A stretch of DNA of 64,000 nt from Uranotaenia lowii. Lineage: Eukaryota; Arthropoda; Insecta; Diptera; Culicidae. Both the position numbers and the translations under genes were made by a program. Below, one piece after another: positions 33,321 to 45,433 of this stretch (positions are counted from its first letter, which is position 1; every line of letters begins with the position of its first letter). The stretch is taken from positions 137,900,409 to 137,964,408 of the forward strand of contig NC_073691.1 in the NCBI RefSeq assembly GCF_029784155.1. Reading direction: 5' to 3'. The notes beneath the pieces are model-generated. The model did not search any database. It was not told the origin of the DNA and was given only the letters and a program-made list of their open reading frames with translations.

Positions 33321-34997
33321 CACAGTGGTGCAGAACATCAATCTAGCTGTACGAAATTAATAGCACTCAGGAATGAAGAGATAGACATTTGATGTCTTCA
33401 GCAACATTGTTCAGTTTTACAAGGAGCATATTCTAGTATCAAAATTTTTGCCAAGGGGTCCACCGATAGCGCGATAAAAATGCTAACTTTTTTGATTTTC
33501 AAATTAGGGCTTTGATGTCTTTGACAAAGTTGTTTATCTGATCAAAATACATAAGTTTGTTGAATATGTCAAAGTTCTGTCACATCACCCTCAGGAGTTA
33601 CAGTCAAAGTGAAAAAAATCTCTTGAAAAAACAGTTTTTTGAACCTAACACGTTGTAGATTGGATAAAATGGTTCGCTGTCTTTGAAACAAAGTTGTATC
33701 AAGCCACGATCAACAATTGTCTCATACATTATGATGGGTTTAGAAGTTGCTGAAGCTCTATAGAAAGCATTTAGTGTATTTTATTGGCAATTTTGGAAGG
33801 CTCGTCCATCGAAAAGTGCACATTTTCGCAACACCCCCTTTTTTGTGATTATTTTTTATGATAAGCGGAACCATTTCCATTTGGAGTTAGCGCGGAAATC
33901 GGTGGAAATAGTAGAAATTTGAATGATTGAAAATACACATTTTATGTAAAAATTACCTATTTTACTAATAGAAAAAACGTTAATACATTTAATTTATTAA
34001 TAAAATGTTGCAGTTTTCTTTTATATATTTTGTTTTATTAAAAGGCATTTAAATTCAATTAAAACGTATGACTCAACGAAAAGACAAAAGCAAATTGCTT
34101 GTTAGATTGGATACTTGGATACAGTTACTTGGAACCAGTTGAAGCAATTATATTGTAATGGCAAAATTCTATTATTCAAATACTAATTAAGTGCTCTACC
34201 AAATTTAACAGATTAGTTCCATTAATTTTTTTTTAGTTGAAATGATTTGAAAAATCGAATTTAAATTTCTTTTAATAAAACAAAACATATAAAAGAAAAC
34301 TGCAACATTTTATTATTAAATTAAATGTTTTCAACGTTTTTTTTTTCTAAAAGTAAAATAGTTAAATTCTATATAAAAAGTGTATTTTCAATTATTCAAA
34401 TCTCTACAAGTTCCACCGATTTCCCCGCTAATTTCAAATGGAAATGGTTCCGCTTATCATCAAAAATAATCACAAAAAAGGGGGAGTTGCGAAAATGTGC
34501 ACTTTTCGATGGACGAGCCTTCCAAAATTGCCAATAAAATACACTAAATGCTTTCTATAGAACTTCAGCAACTTCTAAACCCATCATAATGTATGAGACA
34601 ATTGTAGATCGTGGCTTGATACAACTTTGTTTTAAAGACAGCGAACCATTTTATCCAATCTACAACGTGTTAGGTTCAAAAAACTGTTTTTTCAAGAGAT
34701 TTTTTTCACTTTGACTGTAACTCCTGAGGGTGATGTGACAGGACTTTGACATGTTCAACAAACTTATGTATTTTGATCAGATAAACAACTTTGTCAAAGA
34801 CATCAAAGCCCTAATTTGAAAAACAAAAAAGTTAGCATTTTTATCTCGCTATCGGTGGACCCCTCCGCAAAAATTTTGATACAAGAATATGCTCCTTGTA
34901 AAACTGAACAATGTTGCTGAAGACATCAAATGTCTATCTCTTCATCCCTGGGCGCTATTAATTTCGTACAGCTAGATTGATGTTTTGCACCACTGTG
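33321..34997. mobile_element. Long foldback element with CACAGTG ends (Transib-like)
   Basis: Arms of about 735 bp (33321-34055 and 34255-34997) are inverted copies. The ends read CACAGTGGTGC, and 5-bp CAATG flanks both sides (33316-33320 and 34998-35002). A CACAGTG/CACWATG-type heptamer end and a 5-bp target duplication are the signature of the Transib superfamily, the relatives of RAG1. No transposase is encoded; the arms have only shadow frames. It lies inside an ITmD37E element, whose two halves join when it is removed. Confidence 0.75.
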
Positions 34998-35159
34998 CAA
35001 TGGTGAAAATTTCATAACGATTCGTTCTGTTCCAATAAAGTTACACGTAATGGAAGCCGTGAAGCGAAAATTAATTTTGGACACCCACGTCAAAAACCCG
35101 ACGTGGTCTGGTTCAAAAATCGTGAAATCTGATTTTGGGCGGCTTCCTGGCCAAAAATT

Positions 35160-35618
35160 ATACTGAGCCACTGGTCGGGGTGATGTCCCCGCCAAGCTCA
35201 AATTCGTTTTTGCCGATAAGTTGGCAAGAAAGTGTTTGATCTGACAAGGTATTTGCAGCTGCGGGCGAAAAACCTCGGTTTTTGTGAGAAACAAGACCAT
35301 GCACTCCGAAATGTACAAGGAGGAGTGCCTTAAAAAACGTTTTTTTTTTTCGTACATTAGATCTTCCAAAGAACCAGTAAAGTTTTCGCCAGATTTGGCA
35401 TGCTGCCACTACAGCTAGGAGGTACTACAGTGGTATTGGGCCAACGGGTGGATTTTGTCGAAAAGGACATCAATCCACCCAACTGCCCTCAATTCCACCC
35501 TATCGAAAAATTTTGGGCAATTGTCAAGCAGAAGATAAAGAAGAATGGTAGGACGACTCGGGATGCAACAGAGATGTAGAGATTTTGGAACAAAATGGCC
35601 GCTGAGATCAGTTAATAG
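35160..35618 (+). pseudogene. ITmD37E transposase C-terminal remnant
   Basis: Reads KLKFVFADKLARKCLI, CSCGRKTSVFVRNKTMHSEM, PVKFSPDLACCHYS and, after a break, DINPPNCPQFHPIEKFWAIV. The second catalytic Asp (PDLA) and the Glu (HPIEKF) remain, but stops at about 35242 and 35426 and the missing N-terminal half make it dead. Confidence 0.8.
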
Positions 35619-35812
35619 GGTGTCCAAACTATGATGAGTTGTTCCAGACGAAAAGTTCGAAATTTCATCAAATAAACATCGAAATAATTTTTTTCTTATA
35701 TTTCCTTGAAGTGTAATAAAAACCCTACATTTTGATTACAAAACAGTTTGTTTACATAGCTCTGAGATAGACCCATTTTATTGCGTCCAGATTTTGCGTG
35801 ATCTATGCTTTA

Positions 35813-37930
35813 GCACCTATATGACTCGTTAGTTTGGATACTAAAGGACAGGGTTGCTTGATAACATAACAAGCTAGGTGATATTGCTTAAGTCGTCTTT
35901 CAAGTAAGTTGTTTCTTATGGTAATAATATTTATGACGTAAAATGACTTCTGAATTTCCAATTTATATCTTCATAGTGCTGCTGTAAAACGTGTTTCAAC
36001 AGAAAAAAAAACAGTAACATCTTCCCTACATTAAAGCACAGTCATCGGAATAATGTTCCCTTCTGAAGTGTCTCTTGGTTAGCGATTATTTAAATATTGA
36101 AGTTTCCCGTTCCGTTCCGATTGAGACACAGTATAAATAAACAGCAATGTCAGAGCAGCCGGTTGGATGGAATCAACGTGTGCGTGCCATAGACGGTCCC
36201 AGAATTCCACCATTTCGCCCATAATGACACAACCTGTACGAAGCATTGAGACTTTGAAAGTGACAAATTGGATCCCGGAATTCTCGGAAGGTCCAAGAAA
36301 CGGAGACGTTGATCGGCGAATATCGTCTAGGCTACCGGCTGGTGAATTGTAAACTAGGCTCGACATATGGTGAGTGAATCTGGGTTTGCAAGCAACAGTA
36401 CCAGAGTATATGGTATGATTTATGTAACATCAGCATATAGTTCTTGAAGACAATTTTGAACAATGCGTTTTGGACCAAAAGTTTGTTCACAACTTTGTGT
36501 TGCTGTGAATCAAAATCTCCTACCATTCAGTTATGGTTTAAAGTCAAATCAACTTAACTTTTCATTTTTTTATTATTTGAGAAATGAATATTTGTGTTAA
36601 AGCGAGACGAAAAATATTTTGTAGAAGGGCGGCCACATGGTCTATGAAGCTTTCCTTAAAGCTTAATTGAGTCATCTCCAGCCGCGTGCCACTCGTTCTA
36701 AGATTGGTTTGACTTAATTTTGCCCCTGTCAAGAATGCATTTGATTATGCCGGAAGGATCTTGTCATCGTCATCATCAGCAGCGACGTAAATCTCTCGAC
36801 TCGGAACGCGCTCTGATGCTGTTGAGGTGAAAGCAGCCATTCAGTTCTTGCTACACTGCTTTGGAGTGTAAGTTGAATGGAAACGTAGGGGAAACGTGTA
36901 AATGTCTGGCATGTTTGGAGCCAGGTTGTAGAATTTGATTGTTACTGTCGTATGGCAACATTAGAAGAGCTCTTCAACGGGCCGAGAATCGGATCTTGCC
37001 GTGCTGCACATATGGTAGCGTAAGAAGATTTCAAACATTTAACTGGATACATTGTGTTTCAAAAAAGTGAAATGCGAAAGCACTCATATGGCAGCTGGCG
37101 CTAGATGAGCTTCATACATTGCTTCTGGCAGAAATGTTTGCATCGCTTCGGAGCCCAAAATTAATGCAATCATAAATGATAATTGCTTGATTCGCTCTGT
37201 GTGTCAAAATTCAAGTGAATGTAATGAGAATGGGTTGATATTTTGCAGTCTTGAAGCAGCATAGTCAAAATTGATTTTTTTTTCTATGAAAATAAGAGAG
37301 GCCAAAATAATTCTACAAAATGTTGGAATAGCTTGTTTTTGAAAGAACATACATGAAAACATTGATCGGATTATTATTCCTTATCCGATGCTCGCTGTTC
37401 CCCTTGTACTAAGCTTTCGTTTTATCAGCCGAAACAATTTTTTTTTGCAGAAATTGGTTCGATTTGAAGCTCAGACACTTTATAGTGTAGACTAGTTGAT
37501 GAAATTTTTCCCCAACTTCCCTCTCTCATATATTGGCGGAATTTTTTAATGATTTTCAATTAAAAAATATAATTTATTTGAATGATTAAAAACATCATTT
37601 AATTACATACGACACTAAAAGTGATCGTCCATTTAAAGTTGTACTTCGTAGTCTCACCGGCGATCAGTCACCGGATGAGAACAAAACCGAATTGAATTCT
37701 TTTTTAGGTTTTTCTTCAATTCAAGTAATTCAAATGAGGAAAAGAACCAACACGAATAATACCAGTAGTGTTGGTTTTGCTCCTGAGCTTTATTTGATCC
37801 ATTTAAAAAAAGGATCAGGTTAATATTTTGCAAATTCTTCAAAACGCTCGTCTTATGTTTCATTGAATCTTTTTGAAAATCTTCTAGAAATTTTCTTCAA
37901 AATTAACTCAATGTCGTCGTTGTCAAGCTT
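35813..37930. other. Largely unique intergenic DNA
   Basis: 36140-37000 has higher GC content and no repeats seen within the window; opposite-strand open frames at 36079-36366 and 36167-36352 carry no motif. The rest is A+T-rich. A cis-regulatory or distant exon role cannot be excluded. Confidence 0.4.
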
Positions 37931-37949
37931 TTTGTCACGGCACAAAAAA

Positions 37950-38865
37950 TTGTAAAATGAATACCAGATGCATGCTTTGCGGCTCATTCAATCATGAAAA
38001 ATCTAAATGCCTTTTTGGTGGTGATAAACCACAAACAGAATTTTTCAAGTTTGCGAATTGCGCAGGTAATCATTCCTCGAATTCCATAGACTGTCCCGTT
38101 AGGGCAAAATTCATTGCAGGAAAAACCCCAAAATTGTTAAAATTCCTTCCTCTATCTTGTCTTCACACGTCAGGCCAACAAACAATCTGTCTGTTCGTGG
38201 TCAGCCTTGGTCAACCTTGGAATCACGTCTTGGTAATGGTCGAAGTGATTTTAATGTTACCTGTGCTGATTCAGCGTCATAGACTCGTTGTTTAACGTTC
38301 TCAGAGGTGGTTGAAAACGGGTTGCTTTCTTGGGGTATAACTAATGGGAAAAAAACAAGTTTCAACGTTCATGCGAAGGCTTGGGAAAATCTCCGAAATA
38401 CAAATACCTTTTCTTCTCCTTCATTTTCTTATCCTTACAATTTTGTTAATTTGGGTGAGATTACTGAGTAAAAATTAAAATTTTTACATCAAAATTTAAT
38501 GGAAATGATGTAAATTAGTTGTTTGAAGCTTTCCAAAATTCTTTTAATAATGCTAACAAAATAATTATGACTTTACGATTCCCTCATGGATCAAAAAAGA
38601 TTTTTAAATATTATGAATTGGAACGCTAGATTTTTGCTGGCTAACCAAGATGAGTTCATTTTATTTTTGAAAACCCAAAACATACATATTGCTGCCATCA
38701 CTGAAACTTTTTTAAAGCCAGACAATAACTTGAAAAGCAATGCTTTCTTTAAAATTTTACTAAATGACCGACGCAATCGACAAGGTGGGGGTGAAGCTAT
38801 TGTTATCAATAGTCGTCTCAAATTTAGACTTCTTCCTTCTTTCAATACAAAAGTCTTAGAAACAA
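37950..38865 (+). pseudogene. Juan-like (Jockey clade) LINE fragment: ORF1 zinc knuckles and start of endonuclease
   Basis: The frame at 37957-38290 has CCHC-type knuckles (CMLCGSFNHEKSKC, then FANCAGNHSSNSIDC), the nucleic-acid-chaperone part of Jockey ORF1. The first knuckle is near canonical, the second has Phe-Ala-Asn-Cys in place of C-x2-C. The frame at 38586-38865 starts MDQKRFLNIMNWNARF and has AAITETFLKP and GGGEAIVINSR, an AP-endonuclease start. The 3' part is replaced at 38866 by the next LINE. Inactive by truncation and frameshifts. Confidence 0.75.
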
Positions 38866-39901
38866 ATGGACGAAGCCCCTCTCGAGGACTGTTGGGATAC
38901 CATCAAGACAGCCATCAACAGTGCTGCGGAGAACGTCATCGGTTATGTGGAGCGATCTCGACGGAACGACTGGTTCGACGAGGAGTGTAGGAGGGTGATG
39001 GACGAAGAGAATGTTGTAAAAAGAGGCACCCGTCGAAAAGTGGAAAATCACCGCCAGCGGAAGAGGCAGCGAGTCCGACTTTTCCAGGAGAAAAAGCACC
39101 GCCTGGAGGAGGAGGAGCTCGAGGAGCTGAAGCAGCTGCATCGTTCCCATGAAACACGAAAGTTCTATCAGAAACTCAACGCATCCCGCAAAGGCTTCGT
39201 GCCGCAAGCCGAAATGTGCCGGGATAAGGACGGGGGTATCCTGACGGACAATCGTGAGGTGATCAAAAGGTGGAAGCAGCACTCCGATGAACACATGCAG
39301 GAGATCAAGACGGTGGGGGAAGGTACATCGCCGGTGTAGCCAACGACGAAGAGGAGCCACTCCCAACGATGAGTGAGGTTAAGAAAGCCATTCGCCAGCT
39401 GAATAGAAACAAGTCGGCTGGGAAGGATGGAATCGCAGCTGAACTCATCAAAATGGGCCCGGACAAGTTGGCCGATTGCCTACACCGGTTGATAGTCCGG
39501 AACAGCTACCAAAGGAGTGGAAGGAGGGAGTAATATGCCCCATATACAAGAAGGGCGACAAATTGGACTGTGAGAACTACCGAGTGATCACTGTCCTCAA
39601 TGCCGCCTACAAAGTGTTGTCCCGAATCCTACTCCGCCGTCTAACGCCACAAGCAAACATATTCGTGGGAAGTCATCAGGCCGGCTTCATGGAGGGACGG
39701 TCAACGACGGACCAGATATTCATATTACGGCAAATCCTCCAAAAATGCCGAGAACACCAAGTCCCTACGCACCATCTATACATCGACTTCAAAGCCGCAT
39801 ACGACACGATCGACCGTAACGAGCTATGGAAAATCATGGACGAGAACGGCTTTTCCGGGAAGCTGATCAGACTGATCAAGGCGACGATGGATGGAACACA
39901 G

Positions 39902-42655
39902 CCCAAGTAACACAGATTATGCCAACTAGCATTAGGAAGTTTTATTATGGTTTAATTATGGCATTTTTTTGTGCAGCTCGTTTTATGACGGTTTTATTAT
40001 GGTCATGTAGAATGCTTATATTTTTTTTCGAACATATGTTTGCAGATGGTTTTGAAAACGCTAATAAAACTTTTATTAAACATACTGTTTTAGTTATTTT
40101 GAAAGAGTTATGAATGCTTTTTTAAAACTATAATAAAACACAAACTTAGAAGTTTGCTCTAAGCTTTTTTTTGCATGTTCTATAATAGCACTCAGTGCCT
40201 GATTATTAAACCGCCATAAAACTTAGTGACAGTTCTCGATCAAAATGTCAAAACAGGACACGCTCAGATTAGATAGCACATATTTGAATTGGAACTCCCA
40301 TTTTTACACATTTTTGGTAAGTTATGCGTGTTGGTTTTGAGTTTAAATTAAAAAAATACATCTTTGAAAACTTGAAATCACCGAAAGTGGTATGAATATC
40401 TTTACAATATGAGTATTGAGTGAAAGGGCCCAAATAGTAGGAAAAAAAAGCTTGACGCCATCATTAATTCAAGATGGCGGCTTGCTTTTTTTATTTTCAA
40501 AGCTGTAAATTACTGAAAATATCGTGAAACCTTCACAATATGGTTATAAGGTGAAAGTAATAAACGAGTAGAAGTCAAATTTCGTTGCCCGTCGCCATCT
40601 TAAATCCAAGATGGCGGCTACCACTCAACTTAAAAATACTGTAAATGACTGAAAATTGCATAAAACCTATATTATAGGGGTATAAGTTAAAAGAAATCAA
40701 CCGGTAGAAGTTGAATTACGCTTTCTTACGCCATCTTGAAATCCAAGATGGCGGCTTCCGCTAAACTTTAAAATGTAGTGAATGACTTAAAATGACATGA
40801 AACCCAAATTGGTAGTGGGTGAAGGGATTTACGAGTAGAAGTCGAATATTGCTATCTTACGCCATCTTGAAATCCAAGATGGCAGCTTTCTATAAACTTA
40901 AAAAATGCTCTAAATCATTGAATATCGCATGAAACCTCCAAAATATGGATATTTGTCAATTGGGATAAGCTATAAAAAGTTTTTATTTTTGCATTCTGAC
41001 GCAATCTTGAAATCCAGGATGGTGGCTTCAGCTGAACTTAAAAATACTGTAAATGGATGAAAAAAGCATGAAACTCTCAAATATATTGTATTGGGTGCTA
41101 AGGCTAAATGATAGAAGTCAAATATCTCTTTTCGCGTTTCTCTAAAAATCTGTAAGTGACTGAAAATCCCACAAAAACTACCACAATACAGACCCCGTTC
41201 GTTTTTGGCAACATTCGATTTTGGAAACATCGAATTTGGCACATGTGCCAAAATCAGACGGTTAACAGAAACAACATAACCTTATAGTTTTCGCTAGAAT
41301 AAGACCAACACAATTTAGACATAATAGCATGATAGGAATAAAAGAATTACATAAATGGCAAAAACAATCAAAAACTATAAACAAAACAAGAAAAGTTCTA
41401 AATGCATTAGAAACATAATGAAAAAATAATAAAAGTGATTTAAAATGATCTAAATTGTTTAAAAATAGTAGTTTTAATGTAGTATTACGTGAAAAAAAGT
41501 TGTGTTCAAGCGATTTTCATTGATTAACAGCATTTTAAATTCAGTGGAAGCTGCCATCTTGGATTCCAAGATGGCGTCGGAAAGAAAAAAATCGACATCT
41601 TCTAGCTTAGCCTTTTCATTCAATACTCGTATAGTGGTGGTTTAATGCGACTTTTTGTCAGCATTAAGCATTTAAAGTTGAGCGGATGCCGCCATCTTGG
41701 ATTTCAAGATGGCGTCGGATAGCGAAATTCGACTTCTACTCGTTTAGCACTTTCACCCGATACCCATTTTGTTGGGGTTTCATGCGATTTCAAGTCATTT
41801 ACACCATTTTAAAGTTCAGCGGAATCCGCCATCTTGGATTTCAAGATGGCGTCAGACAACGAAATTTGACTTCAACTCATGATTTATTCCACGGGTCATT
41901 GAAAACCAATCCCTTTTCATTCAAAAAGTCTGTCCTCATTTACTGTAGTAATGATTAACAACTCAGAAATGAGGAACTCAACCTTAGCGTGTAATTGGTT
42001 TGCTTGCGAGAGAAACGTCAAATCGTAGCTTTTTTTGGGGTCATCATTAAACCATAATAAAACTATGAATTGACTCACGCCATGTTGGTTGCAAAATCGA
42101 AGGGTACAAAATGACGCCATGTTGATGGATTCACAATGCCAGCATTGGAAAATATTTTTTCAGGCCTTTTTTCCTTCAATCCCATCATGATTGACCATCA
42201 GATTTGACGAGGCGCATTTATTTTAAGATACTATTTCATATACATTTTACCTAAAATCTTGACTGGCAGTAGAAAAGACGCTCATTATATGGGTAAAACA
42301 TTGGTTTTTTAGCTATTAATTTTACCAGATTCATATCTGAATAATGCAATCATCATTCATCAACCATTACGGTTGCTGGAAAAAATAAAAAAAACTCCGA
42401 GAACTGACAGAACCGAAAAAAACAAAAATTTCTAACATGTTTTATAATAGCTTTTTAAAAGCTTTGGTGACCAATATTGATGACTAACAATGATTGGTCA
42501 TAATGACGTTCCTAGGATAGGGCCAAATAGCCTAATTTTGGCTTTATTAGAGTCCAGGTGATGTTATAGAATGTACTTTAGCTTTTTATGAAGATTAATG
42601 CTATGGTCCAAACGACATTTTGCTGACCATAATAAAGCTAAAATTGTTACTTGGG
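39902..42655. mobile_element. Foldback DNA element with CCCAAGTAAC ends
   Basis: Ends CCCAAGTAAC (39902-39911) and GTTACTTGGG (42646-42655). Excision leaving one AG restores the RT reading GTQCCVWISG, so the boundaries are exact and the apparent duplication is 2 bp (AG). The left half (about 40430-41160) is a run of roughly 130-140-bp units, each with CCATCTTGAAATCCAAGATGGC; the right half (about 41500-41890) has the same units inverted. A MITE sits between the halves. No transposase. The superfamily is not assigned. Confidence 0.75.
41189..41480. mobile_element. Truncated MITE of the CAGACxCCGTTCG family
   Basis: Starts CAGACCCCGTTCGTTTTTGG after TA (41187-41188), like 17685-18048, and contains the subterminal GCAACATTCGATTTTGG. 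No matching right end was found, so it is truncated. It lies in the centre of the foldback element. Confidence 0.65.
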
Positions 42656-43668
42656 AGTGCTGTGTGTGGATTTCGGGTGAATCGTCGAGTTCATTCGAAT
42701 CGCGCAGGGGGCTTCGACAAGGTGATGGTCTATCCTGCATCATGTTCACCGTGGCGCTAGAAGATGTTATTCGACGAGCAGTGGAGGAGATCTATCACAC
42801 ACTGAAACGCGAAGCAGGAAGGATTGGGTTGATGATTAATACGTCCAAGACGAAGTTTATGCTGGCCTGCGGATCCGAGACCGACCGAATCCGCTTGTCC
42901 AGGTCACGATCGACGGCAACGAGCTGGAGATTGTCGAAGACTTCGTCTATCTCGGTTCACTGGTAACTACAGACAATGACATTAGCCGTGAGATCCGGCG
43001 GCGAATTATCAGCGGAAGTCGTACCTACTATGGACTCCACAAGCAACTGCGGTCGAGAAGAGAGCCCTCGCACGAAGTGTAACCTGTTTATGACGCTCAT
43101 TAGACCGATTGTTCTCTACGGGCACAAGACATGGATATTGCTCAAGGAGGACCTGCGTGCACTCGGAGTATTCGAGCGACGAGTGCTAAGAACCATCTTT
43201 GGCTGCGTGCAGGAAAACGGAGTGTGGAGGCGAAGGATGAACCACGAGCTCGCGCGACTCTACGGCAAACCCAGTATCCAGAAGGTAGGGAAGGCTGGCC
43301 GGATACGCTGGGCAGGACATGTTTCGAGAATGCTGGATGACTGTCATGCAAAACTGGCGTTCGTTACGAATCCGGTAGGATCAAGACGAGCAGGGGCGCA
43401 ACGAGCGAAGTGGTTAGATCAAGTGGAGCGTGATCTGGCGAATGTGGGATGTCCAAGAATTTGGAGAACAGTTGCCATGGACTGGTTGAGTTTTAGGAAT
43501 ACTACGAAAATAAATATATAATTACAGAGAATTGTATTTTAACCACAATTACCAAATGATAAAATGATTCAGAAAAAATGTGTTTTCAAAGATTTTAATT
43601 GTACAAAAGAAATTTTATTAACCCAGTTGGCCAATGTGCTCTAACTTCTAGAAAGGTTTATTTTTGAC

Positions 43669-45433
43669 TAGCTGACCCGTTGTGCTTTGCTACACCTTCC
43701 GGAAATAAATGTAATTTGTAAAAATTTATTAAAATTTAGATTTTGAAGAGCATTTTTTTAAATCATACCTCATTATACTTCAGAACCAACAACTTTGAAA
43801 TGAGAGCTGCAGCTGCAGTTCTGAATAGCAATTCAAAGATGGTATATATTATTTACTGAAACTTGACCCAAAAAAAACCTTTTTAAATATGGTTCCTTCT
43901 TTGAAAAGCTCTTTACTACGGTAAACATATAAATATTTAAAAAAAAAAATATCAGTTACATCACTAAATAAGTTCTCAGCGTTTTTTTTTATTTTCTCTT
44001 TGAAAGTCAAATATTCAAAAATGTAGGTAAAAACAAATTCCTAAGTTTACATTTTTCCCGTATATTGGGGCAAGTGTCAATGCAAAGCTTATTTACAGAT
44101 GCGTCAGAGTATTGGCTTGAAAATGTATTTAATACGAATTCCTGTTTTTTTGTTCTATCAAGTTTCACTGATATATCTGCAGTATTCCTGCAATATAAAT
44201 TTATGTTTGTTACTCCACTTTTAACGAATGCTGTTTAAAGGGAATGACCTTCATTTACAAAGACATTTAATAATTTTCAATATCCGCTGCAGTTTCAACA
44301 TTCGGAATACCCCTTTTGTCTTTCCAACATATTGAATCATTTTGAAGATGAATTTCTTAAAAGTTCGACGTTTGCCCTTGCCCCACCGTGTAAGTTGACA
44401 GAAGGGAATATTGTTTTTAACACTTTAAGGGTAAACTAAAAATTTCTCTTAAAAATTTTGCGTCCAGTTGAATATCAGTTCTAAAGTCTCGCTTTTCAAA
44501 AACGAAGCGGATCAAAAGTCTTTTTTATGCAGCCATGTAACACAAAAACACTTTTCATGTTAAGTACGTACTTGAATTGGTATGTAAGCAAAAAGTACGA
44601 TGGTTTTTTCAGAATAATTTAAAATAAAAAGCTCCCATTTTTATTTCTAAATTCGTTTCAGTTGTGTATTTGTGCCGAAGTAACAATTTCTAGAAGAAAA
44701 CATAATTTTTAATTTTTTTTAACAGAAAAAGTTGAACGTTTGAACATGTTCAAATGTTCCTTGAATGAAAAGTAGAATTTGTTTTCAACTACATTAACAC
44801 GAACTAAATATGGAAGTAGTTTTGCAAATCTTTCAATTGGTTTTGATTCGACTGATAAAATACCAATCAGTGTCACATCTAGGCGTCATTTATTACCACG
44901 TGCTGTGTACAAATCAAATAAGCAAGAAAAAAACACATCTAGGTTGCATATCGCCCCACGTGTTTGAGAAACAGGCGCCTTATTGTTAAATTTTCCAGCA
45001 ATCAATGAACAGTGTGCTTTGGTTACTATCCTCTTGCGACGACGTTTGTTCGCCCATGGAGACGAATAACAAACCCCTCAAAGAAAATATGCTTGGTTGA
45101 GAAATACGCGCCAAAATATTCCTACTGATCAGTATGCTATGCCTGGGTTACTTTCCTTTTGCGACGCCTCGACCATAGAGACGAAAAACAAACCGCCCAA
45201 AGGAAAAAAAATCTCAAGAAAATGGATGTCATGACTTTAATTTGTTCCGAAAAACTACAAATTTTGTATGGAAGCCTCTCCTTCCTTAAGTCGGATAGAG
45301 TTTTGACTATTACAGAAACCATCCCCGGCCTCAAAAACCCTCAGATGCCAGTTTTGACGATGATCGGTTCAGTAGTTTCCGAGTCTATAGGGAACAGACA
45401 GACAGACAAACATTCATTTTTATATATATAAGA
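43669..45433 (+). repeat. ACTAGCTGACC-family repeat, full-length plus-strand copy
   Basis: Starts ACTAGCTGACCCGTTGTGCT and ends GATGATCGGTTCAGTAGTTT, then GGGAACAGACAGACAGACAA and TATATATATAAGAT. The 3' end is a polypyrimidine-free, tailed end like that of a retroelement. A part near 44460-44600 is found inverted at 12520-12700. No protein-coding capacity. Family not assigned. Confidence 0.55.

Larger units (their letters stand above)
33207..35810 (+). mobile_element. ITmD37E-type element split by a foldback insertion
   Basis: Left end AAGCATGGTTCATCCAAAAT and right end (inverted) AAGCATAGATCACGCAAAAT are flanked by TA (33205-33206 and 35811-35812). The left 114 bp are separated from the rest by the Transib-like insert at 33321-34997. 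The transposase part is at the 3' side and lacks its N-terminal half. Confidence 0.8.
38866..43520 (+). pseudogene. RTE-like endonuclease/RT gene cut by a 2.75-kb DNA element
   Basis: Coding pieces are 38866-39339, 39370-39901 and 42656-43520. They read NDWFDEECRRVMDEENVV (linker), QLNRNKSAGKDGI, KEGVICPIYKKGDKLDCENY, GSHQAGFMEGRSTTDQIF, YIDFKAAYDTIDR (motif A), then after the insert SSFESRRGLRQGDGLSC (motif B), KREAGRIGLMINTSKT, GRIRWAGHVSRM and WLDQVERDLANVGCPRIW. The region that should hold FADD is deleted between RRA and EEIYHTLKREAG, and there are frameshifts near 39315 and 39480 and around 42890. No endonuclease catalytic part is left. The 3' tail family also appears at 18977 and 30884. 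Confidence 0.85.
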
